DNA of 64,000 bases from Pseudomonas fluorescens (GTDB lineage Bacteria; Pseudomonadota; Gammaproteobacteria; Pseudomonadales; Pseudomonadaceae). The stretch is from contig LR782234.1 in the NCBI GenBank assembly GCA_902825215.1, positions 3,658,001-3,722,000 on the forward strand, given 5' to 3'. The translations under genes and the position numbers were made by a program. The notes under the pieces are model-generated. The model saw only the letters and a program-made list of their open reading frames with translations, made no database searches and was not told where the DNA came from. Each line of letters opens with the position of its first letter. Position 1 is the first letter of the stretch. Below are positions 43,682-53,308 of this stretch, piece by piece.

Positions 43682-44764
43682 TCATTCTCCTTGCAGATTG
43701 GGTTCGAGCTGCTGACTGGTCGCTTGCGGCGGTTGCCATTCGACACGATTCACGCCCAGCCCGACCGGCGGTTCATCAACGCCACCCAGATGGCCCTCGA
43801 CCTGCCCGGCCATGTGCAGCGTGCCGGCCATCACCCCGGTGGTCGGGTTTTGCACCAGCGTCAGCCAGGCCCTGTCGAAGGTCCCGCCCAGACTGCTGCG
43901 GATCAGCGCTTCGCTGTCGGGACGGTCATTGGCCTGGATGATCGCGCGAATTCCCGCCACGCCCACCGAGATCAATCCACCCGCGAGTTTCCCGGCCGCC
44001 GCGGCAACCGCACTGGCAGCTCCGCGCGGTGCCATTTCCGCCTCCATGCGCTGACTCGCGCGTTTGGCCACCGGCGCCATCGCCGCCTCGGTCGAGGCGA
44101 TGCCTTTGGCGCCGCCGTCGGTGTGGATCTTGTCGATCAGCGCGGCATACGCCGGCAAAGTATTCAGCGGCTCAGTGCTGATGACCTGAAACAACGAGGC
44201 ATCGCGCGCCGGCGGTGGGCCGAGGGCGATGGCCGGGACTTTCTGCAGGCGCCCGTTGAGCTGCGCGACCGGCACCCCGTGGCGCTGGGCGATCAACGGC
44301 ATCTGCTGCGCCATCAGTTGCGCATAGAACGCGGTGGCCTGGGCGAGAATCGCGTCCGGATCAATCTCCACCGCCACCGGCGCCAGCACCCTTTCCTGAT
44401 ATTGCTCAAGCAGATACGCCGCCAGGCGCCTGGCCGAGGCGTCCTGCTCGCCGCCGGCATTGATCGTGTACCAGCTGACTTTCATCGACAGCCATTCCTG
44501 GGTCCAGTAGCTGCTGAACCACGGGATGAAATTTTCTTCAGTTTGCTGATAGACCCGAGTGCGCCAATGTTCCATCGAGCCACGGGCGAACAGCTTGACC
44601 TGCGCGGTGGCCTGCTGCGACGCGCTGACGATTTCCCGGTCGATCTGCTGCCAGGTGGCCGGTGACACCACGACGGCGCGCGGCGCGATCACCGGCGCCC
44701 GCGCCGAAGTGGCGCAGCCGGTAAGGACAAGCAGTGCGGCGATCAGCAGCGCACGCGGGTTCAC
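43682..44764 (-). CDS. Predicted outer-membrane or periplasmic lipoprotein of unknown function
   Basis: 360 aa. Lipobox LTGC with acceptor Cys17 after a short signal peptide (MNPRALLIAALLVLTGC). The residue after Cys is Ala, compatible with outer-membrane sorting. Long helical stretches follow (QIDREIVSASQQATAQVKLF, AAYLLEQYQERVLAPVAVEI) and a Gly/Ala-rich hydrophobic segment near residue 265 (AAAAGKLAGGLISVGVAGIR). No known domain recognised. The gene is 2 bases upstream of the DUF1428 gene on the same strand. Confidence 0.75.
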   Translation of the reverse strand: MNPRALLIAALLVLTGCATSARAPVIAPRAVVVSPATWQQIDREIVSASQQATAQVKLFARGSMEHWRTRVYQQTEENFIPWFSSYWTQEWLSMKVSWYTINAGGEQDASARRLAAYLLEQYQERVLAPVAVEIDPDAILAQATAFYAQLMAQQMPLIAQRHGVPVAQLNGRLQKVPAIALGPPPARDASLFQVISTEPLNTLPAYAALIDKIHTDGGAKGIASTEAAMAPVAKRASQRMEAEMAPRGAASAVAAAAGKLAGGLISVGVAGIRAIIQANDRPDSEALIRSSLGGTFDRAWLTLVQNPTTGVMAGTLHMAGQVEGHLGGVDEPPVGLGVNRVEWQPPQATSQQLEPNLQGE

Positions 44765-44844
44765 GGTGCTGGCTTCCTTGGATGAACGGGGGCGGATTTG
44801 AGTATAGGTGGGTCAGTCAAAGGTGAGTTGGATGTTCCGGCGCT

Positions 44845-44912
44845 TTCGCGAGCAGGCTCGCTCCCACAAGGGTGAAATGCATTTCAAATGTGGGAGCGAG
44901 CCTGCTCGCGAA
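44845..44912. repeat. REP hairpin pair, class A, arms inverted
   Basis: TCGCGAGCAGGCTCGCTCCC comes first and GTGGGAGCGAGCCTGCTCGC second, around the spacer GAAATGCATTTCAAAT. The same arrangement and nearly the same spacer occur at 55481-55545. Confidence 0.85.
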
Positions 44913-45043
44913 GAGGCCATCAGCAACACCTGCGCCCCCAACCATCAGCGCCATCGATATTCACCATCGCCACGATTGCCTTCCGCCAACCGCCCATGAA
45001 AGGCACGATCAAGCCATCCGAAACACAACGAGGAGTTCACAAC

Positions 45044-45322
45044 ATGATTCACACCCAAGTCACCCTCTGCGTGAGTTTCCCAGTGTTCGGCAGCAACTAT
45101 TACGCTCAGCACGTCGTGTCGCACAAGGCCCGCGCGCTGGTGTTCAACGAAGCCTTCGAAGACCTGCTGATGCCCGCTGCCAGCAATCACTTCAGCAATG
45201 AAGTGGTCGGCTTCAACGATCAATTCCGTTTTCTGAGCGACATTCTCGCCACCCATTTGCTGGACATCGAGGCCGCCGTGCCTGCGCGATCCAGCGTCCG
45301 GGCGAGCGCTCGTTTTTCTTGA
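45044..45322 (+). CDS. Small hypothetical protein
   Basis: 92 aa with GAGGAG upstream of ATG 45044. Sequence begins MIHTQVTLCVSFPVFGSNYY and contains HFSNEVVGFNDQFRFLSDIL. No signal peptide or membrane helix; one cysteine. No family recognised. It is followed by a strong bidirectional terminator and is convergent with a small lipoprotein gene. Confidence 0.6.
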   Translation: MIHTQVTLCVSFPVFGSNYYAQHVVSHKARALVFNEAFEDLLMPAASNHFSNEVVGFNDQFRFLSDILATHLLDIEAAVPARSSVRASARFS

Positions 45323-45337
45323 GTTCGAAGGCTAAAC

Positions 45338-45369
45338 AAAAAGGGCGTCCCATTGCGGGACGCCCTTTT
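45338..45369. terminator. Bidirectional intrinsic terminator
   Basis: GGGCGTCCC paired with GGGACGCCC around a 5-base loop, flanked by an A-run on the left and a T-run on the right, between convergent genes. Confidence 0.85.
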
Positions 45370-45377
45370 GCGTTCAA

Positions 45378-45584
45378 TCAATCATCATCCCGATCACGGT
45401 AATAGCGACGCCCGTCGCGACGGTCGTCATCGCGGTCATCCCAGCGCCGGTCGTGGTCGTAATAGCGACCGTGATCGCGGTCGTAGTGCCGGCCATGGCG
45501 GTGGTCATCATCAAAATCCGCGACACAGCCACCGAGCAGAATGGCGGCGGTCACAGTCAGCAGGATCGTTGTCGCTTGCTTCAT
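45378..45584 (-). CDS. Small His/Arg/Asp-rich lipoprotein
   Basis: 68 aa. Lipobox LLGGC with acceptor Cys20. After it nearly the entire mature chain consists of Asp, His, Arg and Tyr (DDDHRHGRHYDRDHGRYYDH...RDRDDD). This composition suggests metal or polyanion binding at the membrane surface, but no function is known. Similar lipoproteins occur in pseudomonads. Possible contamination of reading frame by GC-rich repeat is unlikely because the lipobox start is clean. Confidence 0.65.
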   Translation of the reverse strand: MKQATTILLTVTAAILLGGCVADFDDDHRHGRHYDRDHGRYYDHDRRWDDRDDDRRDGRRYYRDRDDD

Positions 45585-45827
45585 TCAGAACTTCCCTAAA
45601 ACCAAGGTCTTGACGACGGAATCGGCCACGCTGCCCACGCTTTCGGCACGCGGTGCGCGCAGCCGCAGATACGACCGGGCAAAATGCGGTTGATTCAGTG
45701 GCCAGCATCGACCGTTGGTCGCCTCGTTCGTCATCGCCGAACAGCGGCGAAACGCCACCTATACTGCTTGCAACCAACCCCCACGCAATGGATCTGCGCC
45801 CTCAATAACAACAAGCAGAGGTGGACC

Positions 45828-47582
45828 ATGGTCTGGCAGCAAGTGTATGACCCGTTTGGCAATCCAGTGATTTCCACACTGATGGCCGCCGTGCCGGTGG
45901 TGGTGATGCTCGCCGCGCTGGCATTTTTCCACGTCAAGGCGCATCTGGCCGCGCTGTTGGCGCTGGCCTCGGCCTTGCTGATTTCGATTTTCGCCTTCGA
46001 CATGCCGGCGGGCATGGCCGGCTCGGCGGCGTTGTTTGGCGCGGCGAATGGCCTGCTGCCGATCGGCTGGATCGTGCTCAACATCATCTTTCTGCATCGC
46101 CTGACCACCGAAAACGGCTCGTTCAAAGTGCTGCAGGATTCCCTCGCACGCATCACCGACGACCGCCGTTTGCAGTTGCTGCTGATCGCCTTTTGCTTCG
46201 GTGCCTTTTTCGAAGGCGCGGCCGGTTTCGGCACACCGGTGGCCGTGACCGGGGCGATTCTGATCGGCCTGGGGTTTTCGCCGCTGGCGGCGTCGGGGCT
46301 GGCGCTGATCGCCAACACCGCGCCGGTGGCGTTCGGCGCGCTGGGCACGCCGATCATCACCTTGGCGAAAGTCACCGGGCTGGATGAAATGGAGCTGTCG
46401 ATGATGGTCGGTCGGCAGCTGCCATTCTTCTCGGTGCTGGTACCGTTCTGGCTGATCTGGGCTTTCGCCGGCTGGCGCAAGATGCTTGAGGTGTGGCCGG
46501 CGATTCTGGTGGCTGGCGTCAGCTTCGCTATCCCACAGTTTCTGGTATCGAACTTCCACGGGCCGATGCTGGTGGACGTCATCGCTGCGCTGATTTCCAT
46601 GGCCTGCCTGACGCTTTTTCTGAAGGTGTGGAAACCGGCGACCATTCACACCTCGGCGGCACTCTCGGGGCGCGTCGACAACTCCAAAGTCGATGAAGAA
46701 AAAGTCACCGCCAGCGCCGCGTTCAGCGATCAGGCGCGGCCGGCGGTGATGCGTGCGTGGATGCCGTGGATCATCCTCACGGTGTTCGTGTTTGCCTGGG
46801 GCACCCAGGGTTTCAAAAACATGTTCGACACCCGCCCGGCGATTGATCCGGTGACGCAGTCGGCCAGGCTCGATGCGCAAGGCAAACCGCTGCGCGAGGC
46901 CAACCCGATTTTCGCCCCGGCCGTAACCTTCACCAGCTTGCACTTGCAGATCGAAAAAGTGCCGCCCGTGGTGGCTGCGCCGAAAGCCGAAGAGGCGGTG
47001 TACAAATTCACCTGGCTCACCGCGACCGGCAGCGGGATTCTGCTGGCGGCGATTGTCGGCGGGCTGTTGATGGGCTATTCGATCCCGCAGTTGGTCAGGC
47101 AATACCTGCGCACGCTGTGGGTGGTGCGGTTTTCGTTGATCACCATTGCGGCGATGCTGGCGCTGGGGTTCCTCACGCGGTATTCGGGGCTCGACGCGAC
47201 CATGGGCCTGGCGTTTGCGGCGACGGGGATTTTCTATCCGATGTTCGGCACCCTGCTCGGCTGGCTCGGCGTAGCGCTGACCGGTTCGGACACGGCGTCG
47301 AACGTGCTGTTCGGCGGCTTGCAACGGGTCACCTCGGAACAGCTTGGCATCAGCCCGGTGCTGATGGCGGCGGCGAACAGCTCCGGTGGGGTGATGGGCA
47401 AAATGGTCGACGCGCAATCGATCGTGGTCGCCTCCACCGCCACCCGCTGGTACGGGCATGAGGGCGAGATTCTGCGCTACGTGTTCTTCCACTCGATCGT
47501 ACTGGCGATCCTGGTCGGCGGGCTGGTGACGTTGCAGGCGTATGTGGCGCCGTTTACCTCGATGGTGGTGGGCGCACATTAA
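45828..47582 (+). CDS. lctP: L-lactate permease
   Basis: 584 aa from ATG 45828 (MVWQQVYDPFGNPVISTLM), preceded by AGAGGTGGACC; the frame is open from 45684. About 12-14 membrane helices with the LctP family features: FGAFFEGAAGFGTPVAVTGAIL near residue 125, TAPVAFGALGTPIITLAKVTG, and GSDTASNVLFGGLQ near the C-terminus. It imports L-lactate (also D-lactate/glycolate) by proton symport. No lld dehydrogenase genes are beside it here. A REP doublet follows. Confidence 0.93.
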   Translation: MVWQQVYDPFGNPVISTLMAAVPVVVMLAALAFFHVKAHLAALLALASALLISIFAFDMPAGMAGSAALFGAANGLLPIGWIVLNIIFLHRLTTENGSFKVLQDSLARITDDRRLQLLLIAFCFGAFFEGAAGFGTPVAVTGAILIGLGFSPLAASGLALIANTAPVAFGALGTPIITLAKVTGLDEMELSMMVGRQLPFFSVLVPFWLIWAFAGWRKMLEVWPAILVAGVSFAIPQFLVSNFHGPMLVDVIAALISMACLTLFLKVWKPATIHTSAALSGRVDNSKVDEEKVTASAAFSDQARPAVMRAWMPWIILTVFVFAWGTQGFKNMFDTRPAIDPVTQSARLDAQGKPLREANPIFAPAVTFTSLHLQIEKVPPVVAAPKAEEAVYKFTWLTATGSGILLAAIVGGLLMGYSIPQLVRQYLRTLWVVRFSLITIAAMLALGFLTRYSGLDATMGLAFAATGIFYPMFGTLLGWLGVALTGSDTASNVLFGGLQRVTSEQLGISPVLMAAANSSGGVMGKMVDAQSIVVASTATRWYGHEGEILRYVFFHSIVLAILVGGLVTLQAYVAPFTSMVVGAH

Positions 47583-47604
47583 CCCGCCACATCATTTTTT
47601 CCCT

Positions 47605-47692
47605 GTGGGAGCGAGCCTGCTCGCGATAGCGTCCGGTCAGCCAATGAAGATATTGGCTTTGCCGGCCCCTTCGCGAGCAGGCTCGCTCCCAC
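47605..47692. repeat. REP hairpin pair, class A
   Basis: GTGGGAGCGAGCCTGCTCGC and inverted copy, just after lctP. Confidence 0.85.
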
Positions 47693-47871
47693 AGGGATTT
47701 GCGTTGGCCAGTTGATTGATGAACGGCGCGCATAACGCTTAGCGCGAAATCCGACAAAACCTTTTCCCCTCCCCTGCGGTCACTCCTTTTACGAGACTGG
47801 CATGCATGCCGGCGCGCCCGACAGGGCCATCTGTGATCCCTGCCGCCTGATGAGAGACAAGGAATCGAACC

Positions 47872-48495
47872 ATGACGATTTCCCGACGCAGCTTTTTGAT
47901 CCTCGGCGCTGTGACTGCAACCGCGTATGCGATGCCTCCGTTTATCAGCCTCAAGGCCTATGCGGCCAATCTGGAGCAACCCGCCATGAGCAAAGTGAGC
48001 CTCAACGTCAACGGCCAACCGCGCGAGTTGAACGTCGACAACCGCACCACCCTGCTCGACGCGCTGCGCGAGCACCTGCACCTGACCGGCAGCAAGAAAG
48101 GCTGCGACCACGGCCAGTGCGGCGCCTGCACGGTGATCGTCGATGGTCGGCGAATCAATTCCTGCCTGAGCCTGGCGGTGATGCACGAAGGCAGCGAGGT
48201 CACCACCATCGAAGGCCTCGGCATGCCCGACACGCTGCACCCGATGCAAGCGGCGTTCATCAAACATGACGGTTATCAGTGCGGCTACTGCACGCCGGGG
48301 CAGATCTGCTCAGCGGTGGCGGTGCTCAAGGAAATCCGCGACGGCATTCCCAGCCACGTCAGCCCGAGCCTGACCGAACCGCCGCAGCTGATCGCCGCAG
48401 AATTGCAGGAACGCATGAGCGGCAACATCTGCCGTTGCGGCGCCTACTCCAACATCATCGAAGCCATCACTGAAGTCGCGGAGGAATCGGCATGA
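47872..48495 (+). CDS. paoA: Aldehyde oxidase 2Fe-2S subunit, exported (PaoA-like)
   Basis: 207 aa. Twin-arginine signal ([20 protein letters not shown]) directs the folded complex to the periplasm. Two 2Fe-2S clusters: [14 protein letters not shown] and, C-terminal, [11 protein letters not shown] with [11 protein letters not shown]. It is the electron-transfer subunit of a molybdenum hydroxylase oxidising aromatic aldehydes. The stop overlaps the next gene by 4 bases. Gene order paoA-B-C matches the E. coli periplasmic enzyme. Confidence 0.93.
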   Translation: MTISRRSFLILGAVTATAYAMPPFISLKAYAANLEQPAMSKVSLNVNGQPRELNVDNRTTLLDALREHLHLTGSKKGCDHGQCGACTVIVDGRRINSCLSLAVMHEGSEVTTIEGLGMPDTLHPMQAAFIKHDGYQCGYCTPGQICSAVAVLKEIRDGIPSHVSPSLTEPPQLIAAELQERMSGNICRCGAYSNIIEAITEVAEESA

Positions 48496-49448
48496 GAGCG
48501 TTCAATTACAGCCGCGCCGACTCGCCCGCCGCAGCCGCCGCACAAGCCGCTCAGGTCGAAGGCGCACGGTTCATTGCCGGCGGCACCAACCTGCTGGATC
48601 TGATGAAGCTCGACATCGAAACACCGCCGCATCTGATCGATATCAATCATTTGGGCCTGGATCAGATCGAAGCCACGCCCGAGGGCGGTTTGCGCATCGG
48701 CGCGCTGGTGCGCAACACCGATCTGGCCGCCGATGCGCGCGTGCGCAAGGATTACGCCCTGCTGTCCCGCGCCCTGCTCGCCGGGGCTTCGGGGCAACTG
48801 CGCAACATGGCCACCACCGCCGGCAACCTGTTGCAACGCACCCGCTGCCCGTACTTCTACGACACCCATCAGGCCTGCAACAAACGCAACCCCGGCAGCG
48901 GCTGCGCAGCCCTCGGCGGAGTCACGCGGCAGCTGGGCATCATCGGTGTCAGCAAGGCGTGCATTGCCACCCATCCAAGTGACATGGCCATCGCGATGCG
49001 CGCCCTCGATGCGCAGATCGAGACGGTGAAACCCGACGGCAGCACACGCAGCATCGCCATGGCCGATTTCCATCAGTTGCCTGGTGACACGCCGCACATT
49101 GAAACCAGCCTCACGCCCGGCGAGTTCATCACCGCCGTAACCCTGCCGCCGCCGGTGGGCGGCACGCACATCTACCACAAGGTGCGTGATCGCTCGTCCT
49201 ATGCGTTTGCGCTGGTCTCGGTCGGCTTGATCTTGCAGAAGGACGGCAGCGGCCGCGTGGCGGTCGGTGGCATCGCGCCGAAACCGTGGCGCGTCGAAGC
49301 CGCCGAAGCGCTCCTGCCGCAAGGCGCCAAAGCCGTCAGCCAGCGCCTGCTCGAAGGCGCGACACCGACCGACGACAACCAATTCAAACTGACCCTGGTC
49401 GAGCGCACGCTCGGCGCGGTGTTGGCGCAAGCGAGGGAAACGGCATGA
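48492..49448 (+). CDS. paoB: Aldehyde oxidase FAD subunit (PaoB-like)
   Basis: 318 aa. FAD-binding motif [20 protein letters not shown] and [13 protein letters not shown]. Four cysteines in the segment [22 protein letters not shown] and [10 protein letters not shown] match the extra 4Fe-4S cluster site known in E. coli PaoB, absent from xanthine dehydrogenase FAD subunits. CO dehydrogenase-like C-terminal domain (about residues 215-318). Translationally coupled to both neighbours (ATGA overlaps). Confidence 0.93.
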   Translation: MRAFNYSRADSPAAAAAQAAQVEGARFIAGGTNLLDLMKLDIETPPHLIDINHLGLDQIEATPEGGLRIGALVRNTDLAADARVRKDYALLSRALLAGASGQLRNMATTAGNLLQRTRCPYFYDTHQACNKRNPGSGCAALGGVTRQLGIIGVSKACIATHPSDMAIAMRALDAQIETVKPDGSTRSIAMADFHQLPGDTPHIETSLTPGEFITAVTLPPPVGGTHIYHKVRDRSSYAFALVSVGLILQKDGSGRVAVGGIAPKPWRVEAAEALLPQGAKAVSQRLLEGATPTDDNQFKLTLVERTLGAVLAQARETA

Positions 49449-51643
49449 AATTCGACACGCCCGCCACCACTAACCCGATCGACCAGTTGAAAGTGGTCGG
49501 CCAACCCACCCCACGCGTCGAAGGCCGGTTGAAAACCTGCGGTCAGGCCACCTACGCCTACGAGCAACATGAAGCGGCAGCCAATCAGGCGTACGGTTTC
49601 ATGGTCGATGCCGGCATTGCCAAGGGCCGGATCAAAGCCATCCACCTCGACGAGGCAAAAGCCGCGCCCGGTGTGCTGGCGATCGTCACCGGCGCCAATG
49701 CCGGCAAGCTCGACAAGGGCCAATACAACGCCGCGCACCTGCTCGCCCATCCCGAGGTGCAGCATTATCAGCAAGCGGTTGCGCTGGTGGTGGCCGAGAC
49801 CTTCGAACAGGCGCGCGCGGCGGCGCAGCTGGTCAAGGTCGATTACGAAACCAGCGAGGGCAAGTTCGATCTGGCCAGCGTGCGCGATTTGGGCGTCGAG
49901 CCGAAAGACGAATTGCCCGACGTCAATCACGGCGATTTCGACAAGGCGTTTGCCGCGGCGCCGGTGCAGTTTGACCGCACCTACACCACGCCGGACCAGT
50001 CCCACGCGATGATGGAACCGCACTCGACTCTGGCGGCATGGGACGACGATCAACTGACCTTGTGGACCTCCAATCAGATGGTCGCCTGGAGCGTCGGCGA
50101 TGTAGCGAAGACCCTCGGCTTGCCGAAGGAAAAAGTGCGCATCGTTTCGCCTTACATTGGTGGCGGTTTCGGCGGCAAACTGTTCGTACGCGCTGACGCG
50201 ATTCTCGCCGCCCTCGGCGCGCGCATGGCTGGCCGCCCGGTAAAAGTCGCCCTCGCCCGCCCACAAATGGCCAACAACACCACCCATCGCCCGGCGACGA
50301 TTCAGCGCATCCGCATGGGTGCAACGGCAGACGGCAAACTCACTGCCATCGCTCACGAAGGCTGGTCGGGCAACCTCGCCGACGGCAAGGTCGAACTCGC
50401 CGCGCAGCCGAGCCAATTACTCTATGCCGCAGACAACCGCCGCGTCAGCATGCGCCTCGCGCCACTGGACCTGCCCGAGGGCAACGCGATGCGCGCACCG
50501 GGTGAAGCGCCGGGGCTGATGGTGCTGGAAATCGCCATGGATGAGATGGCCGAGCAGCTGAACATGGACCCGATCCAGTTCCGCATTCTCAACGACACCC
50601 AGGTCGACCCGGTCAAAACCGAGCGGCCGTTTTCCCAACGTCAACTGGTCAAGTGCCTGGAGCTTGGGGCGCAGAAATTCGGCTGGGATCAGCGCCACGC
50701 CAAACCTGGCACGCGCCGCGAAGGCCGCTGGCTGATCGGCATGGGCGTGGCGGCGGCGTTTCGCAACAACCTGCTGGTCAAGTCTGGTGCGCGGGTGCGG
50801 CTGGAACGCGACGGCAAGGTCACGGTAGAAACCGACATGACCGACATCGGCACCGGTAGCTACACGATCATCGCGCAGACTGCCGCCGAAATGATGGGTG
50901 TCAGCCTTGATGATGTGACGGTGCATCTGGGTGACTCGAACTTCCCGGTATCGGCAGGCTCGGGCGGTCAGTTCGGCGGCAACTGCTCGACCGCCGGCGT
51001 ATATGCCGCGTGCGTGAAACTGCGTGAGGCGGTGGCCGGCAAACTCGGTATGGCGGCAGACCAGGCCGAATTCGTCGACGGCCAGGTGCGCGCTGGCGGT
51101 AAAACCCTGCCGTTGCGCAATGCCGCAGAAGGCGGCGCCCTGGTTGGCGAGGACAGCATCGAATTCGGCGATCTGGCCGAGAAGTATCAGCAGTCGACTT
51201 TCGGCGCGCATTTCGTCGAAGTCGCCGTCGATGCCGCCACCGGCGAAGTGCGCGTGCGGCGCATGCTTGCGGTGTGCGCGGCGGGTCGGATTCTCAACCC
51301 GACCTCGGCGCGCAGCCAGGTGATCGGTGCGATGACCATGGGCGTCGGTGCGGCGTTGATGGAAGAACTGGCGGTGGATACCCGACTGGGCTTTTTCGTC
51401 AACCATGACCTGGCCGGATACGAAGTGCCGGTGCATGCCGACATTCCCCATCAGGAGGTGATTTTCCTCGATGAGACCGACCCGATTTCCTCGCCGATGA
51501 AGGCCAAGGGTGTCGGTGAATTGGGGATTTGCGGCGTGAGTGCGGCGGTGGCCAATGCGATCTATAACGCCACTGGCGCGCGGGTGCGGGAGTATCCGAT
51601 AACTCTGGACAAGGTGCTTTCTTCGTTGCCGGAGATGATCTGA
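49445..51643 (+). CDS. paoC: Aldehyde oxidase molybdenum-cofactor subunit (PaoC-like)
   Basis: 732 aa from ATG 49445; the frame is open further upstream but overlaps paoB. Molybdopterin-binding motifs: [31 protein letters not shown], and the catalytic glutamate in [12 protein letters not shown]. It completes the PaoABC heterotrimer that oxidises aldehydes in the periplasm using molybdopterin cytosine dinucleotide. No paoD/XdhC-like cofactor-maturation chaperone gene follows; a class C repeat and a cupin gene come next. Confidence 0.93.
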   Translation: MKFDTPATTNPIDQLKVVGQPTPRVEGRLKTCGQATYAYEQHEAAANQAYGFMVDAGIAKGRIKAIHLDEAKAAPGVLAIVTGANAGKLDKGQYNAAHLLAHPEVQHYQQAVALVVAETFEQARAAAQLVKVDYETSEGKFDLASVRDLGVEPKDELPDVNHGDFDKAFAAAPVQFDRTYTTPDQSHAMMEPHSTLAAWDDDQLTLWTSNQMVAWSVGDVAKTLGLPKEKVRIVSPYIGGGFGGKLFVRADAILAALGARMAGRPVKVALARPQMANNTTHRPATIQRIRMGATADGKLTAIAHEGWSGNLADGKVELAAQPSQLLYAADNRRVSMRLAPLDLPEGNAMRAPGEAPGLMVLEIAMDEMAEQLNMDPIQFRILNDTQVDPVKTERPFSQRQLVKCLELGAQKFGWDQRHAKPGTRREGRWLIGMGVAAAFRNNLLVKSGARVRLERDGKVTVETDMTDIGTGSYTIIAQTAAEMMGVSLDDVTVHLGDSNFPVSAGSGGQFGGNCSTAGVYAACVKLREAVAGKLGMAADQAEFVDGQVRAGGKTLPLRNAAEGGALVGEDSIEFGDLAEKYQQSTFGAHFVEVAVDAATGEVRVRRMLAVCAAGRILNPTSARSQVIGAMTMGVGAALMEELAVDTRLGFFVNHDLAGYEVPVHADIPHQEVIFLDETDPISSPMKAKGVGELGICGVSAAVANAIYNATGARVREYPITLDKVLSSLPEMI

Positions 51644-51656
51644 GGCCCTGAAAAAG

Positions 51657-51832
51657 CCCCTCACCCTAGCCCTCTCCCAAAGGGAGAGGGAACTGATTGG
51701 GGGATGTTCGAGGAGGCGCCGACCTGGACGTGCTGTGGTGAATCCATAATCGACTCGTTTTCCCAGGTCAACGTATAACGCAAGACACCTCGGTCGGCTC
51801 CCTCTCCCTCCGGGAGAGGGCTGGGGTGAGGG
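51657..51832. repeat. Class C intergenic element, full length
   Basis: Left end CCCCTCACCCTAGCCCTCTC, right end GAGAGGGCTGGGGTGAGGG. Core blocks GATTGGGGGATGTTCG, GTGAATCCATAATCGACTCG, CAGGTCAACGTATAACGC and GACACCTCGGTCGGCTC are shared with the 19.9 kb copy and partly with those at 34.8 and 11.1 kb. Confidence 0.8.
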
Positions 51833-51840
51833 TCAGGGGT

Positions 51841-52317
51841 TTACTCGGTCTGCGGGTATTGCTCAGCCCCCACTTGCTCCATCCACTCCACCACTTCCCC
51901 ATCCAGCACCTCGGCAATCGCAATATGCGTCATCGCCGTGGTCGGTGCAGCGCCGTGCCAATGCTTGGCCCCCGGTGCGATCCAGACGGTATCGCCCGGG
52001 CCGATCCGCCGAACCGGCTGCCCCCATTCCTGCACCAGCCCCGCGCCCGCCGTGACGATCAACGTCTGCCCTAACGGATGCGTATGCCATGCAGTGCGCG
52101 CGCCCGGTTCAAAGGTCACCGTCGCGCCGCTGACCCGCGCCTGCCCGGTGCCCTTGAACGGCGCATCCACTCGCACGGTGCCGGTAAACCAGTCCGCCGG
52201 GCCTTGGGCCGAGGGCTGCGAGCCATTCGGGGTTACGCTGACGCGTGGGGGTTCATTGGCCTGTACCTCGCCCGCCAACAGGGAAAGGGTCAACGCCGAA
52301 GCGGCAATCGGGTTCAT
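51841..52317 (-). CDS. Exported cupin-domain protein
   Basis: 158 aa. An N-terminal signal-like segment ([20 protein letters not shown]) precedes a single cupin domain with metal-binding His/Glu residues: [20 protein letters not shown] and [17 protein letters not shown]. Family members bind metal and act as cyanohydrin lyases, dioxygenases or sensors; this one is uncharacterised. It is divergent from a LysR regulator (52415), which probably controls it. Confidence 0.8.
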   Translation of the reverse strand: MNPIAASALTLSLLAGEVQANEPPRVSVTPNGSQPSAQGPADWFTGTVRVDAPFKGTGQARVSGATVTFEPGARTAWHTHPLGQTLIVTAGAGLVQEWGQPVRRIGPGDTVWIAPGAKHWHGAAPTTAMTHIAIAEVLDGEVVEWMEQVGAEQYPQTE

Positions 52318-52414
52318 GGCGATTCCTCCTGATAGTCAATGCCACCACTGTACCCAGCCCTACTCTGCGAATAATCGCCTAGAATGCGAAAAAACTTATG
52401 CGGATGACTCATCA

Positions 52415-53308
52415 ATGCTTCGAGAAAACGCCACCGACCTGCTCGCCTTTCTCGCCGTGGCCCGCGAGCGCAGTTTCACTAAAGCGGCAGCGAAGCTCGG
52501 CGTTTCGCAGTCGGCGCTGAGCCACACCATTCGCGGCCTCGAAGCACGCCTGGGCTTGCGCCTGTTGACTCGCACCACCCGCAGCGTTTCGCCCACCGAG
52601 GCCGGCGAGCACCTGTTGCGAACCATCGGCCCGCGCTTTGAAGAAATCGAAGTGGAACTGGCAGCCCTGAGCACCCTGCGCGACACCCCGGCCGGCAAGA
52701 TTCGTCTCAGCGCCACCGACCATTCGCTGGACTGGATCCTGCGCCCGGTGCTGCAGGATTTCCTCTTGCGCTACCCGGACATCGCCGTTGAAGTGTGCTG
52801 CGATTACGGCTTCGTCGACATCGCCGGCCAAGGCTTCGACGCCGGCGTGCGTCTGGGCGAGGACGTCGCGCAAGGCATGATCGCCACCCGCATCGGCCCG
52901 GACATGCGCATGGCCGTGGTCGGCTCCCCTGCCTATTTCGCCCACCGCAGCGCGCCGCAAACCCCACGCGACCTGACCGACCACGCCTGCAACAACCTGC
53001 GCCTGCCAACCAACGGCGGGTTGTATGCCTGGGAATTCGAAAAGGACGGCGAAAGCCTGAAAGTGCGGGTATCCGGGCAGATCACCTTGAATGGCGTCTA
53101 CCCATTACTGAATGCCGCACTCGACGGCTTCGGCCTGAGCTACATACCGGAAAACGTCGCCGCACCGTACCTGGCCGACGGTCATTTGCAGCGGGTCCTG
53201 ACCGATTGGTGCCCGAGCTTCGCCGGTTATCACCTGTACTACCCGAGCCGTCGCCAGGCAGCGCCGGCGTTTGCGTTGTTGCTGGAGGCGCTGCGCTATC
53301 GCGGTTGA
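52415..53308 (+). CDS. LysR-family transcriptional regulator
   Basis: 297 aa from ATG 52415; the frame runs open from 51938 across the divergent cupin gene and is not coding there. HTH: ERSFTKAAAKLGVSQSALSH then TIRGLEARLGLRLLTRTTRS. Substrate-binding domain covers residues about 90-297. Sequence resembles the CrgA/AaeR-like subgroup that controls divergently encoded enzymes. Target is probably the cupin gene; inducer unknown. Confidence 0.9.
   Translation: MLRENATDLLAFLAVARERSFTKAAAKLGVSQSALSHTIRGLEARLGLRLLTRTTRSVSPTEAGEHLLRTIGPRFEEIEVELAALSTLRDTPAGKIRLSATDHSLDWILRPVLQDFLLRYPDIAVEVCCDYGFVDIAGQGFDAGVRLGEDVAQGMIATRIGPDMRMAVVGSPAYFAHRSAPQTPRDLTDHACNNLRLPTNGGLYAWEFEKDGESLKVRVSGQITLNGVYPLLNAALDGFGLSYIPENVAAPYLADGHLQRVLTDWCPSFAGYHLYYPSRRQAAPAFALLLEALRYRG

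Noticed and set aside
45759..47579. Minus-strand frame of about 600 codons opposite lctP
   Set aside because: His/Arg/Gln-rich shadow; the lactate permease on the plus strand is unambiguous.
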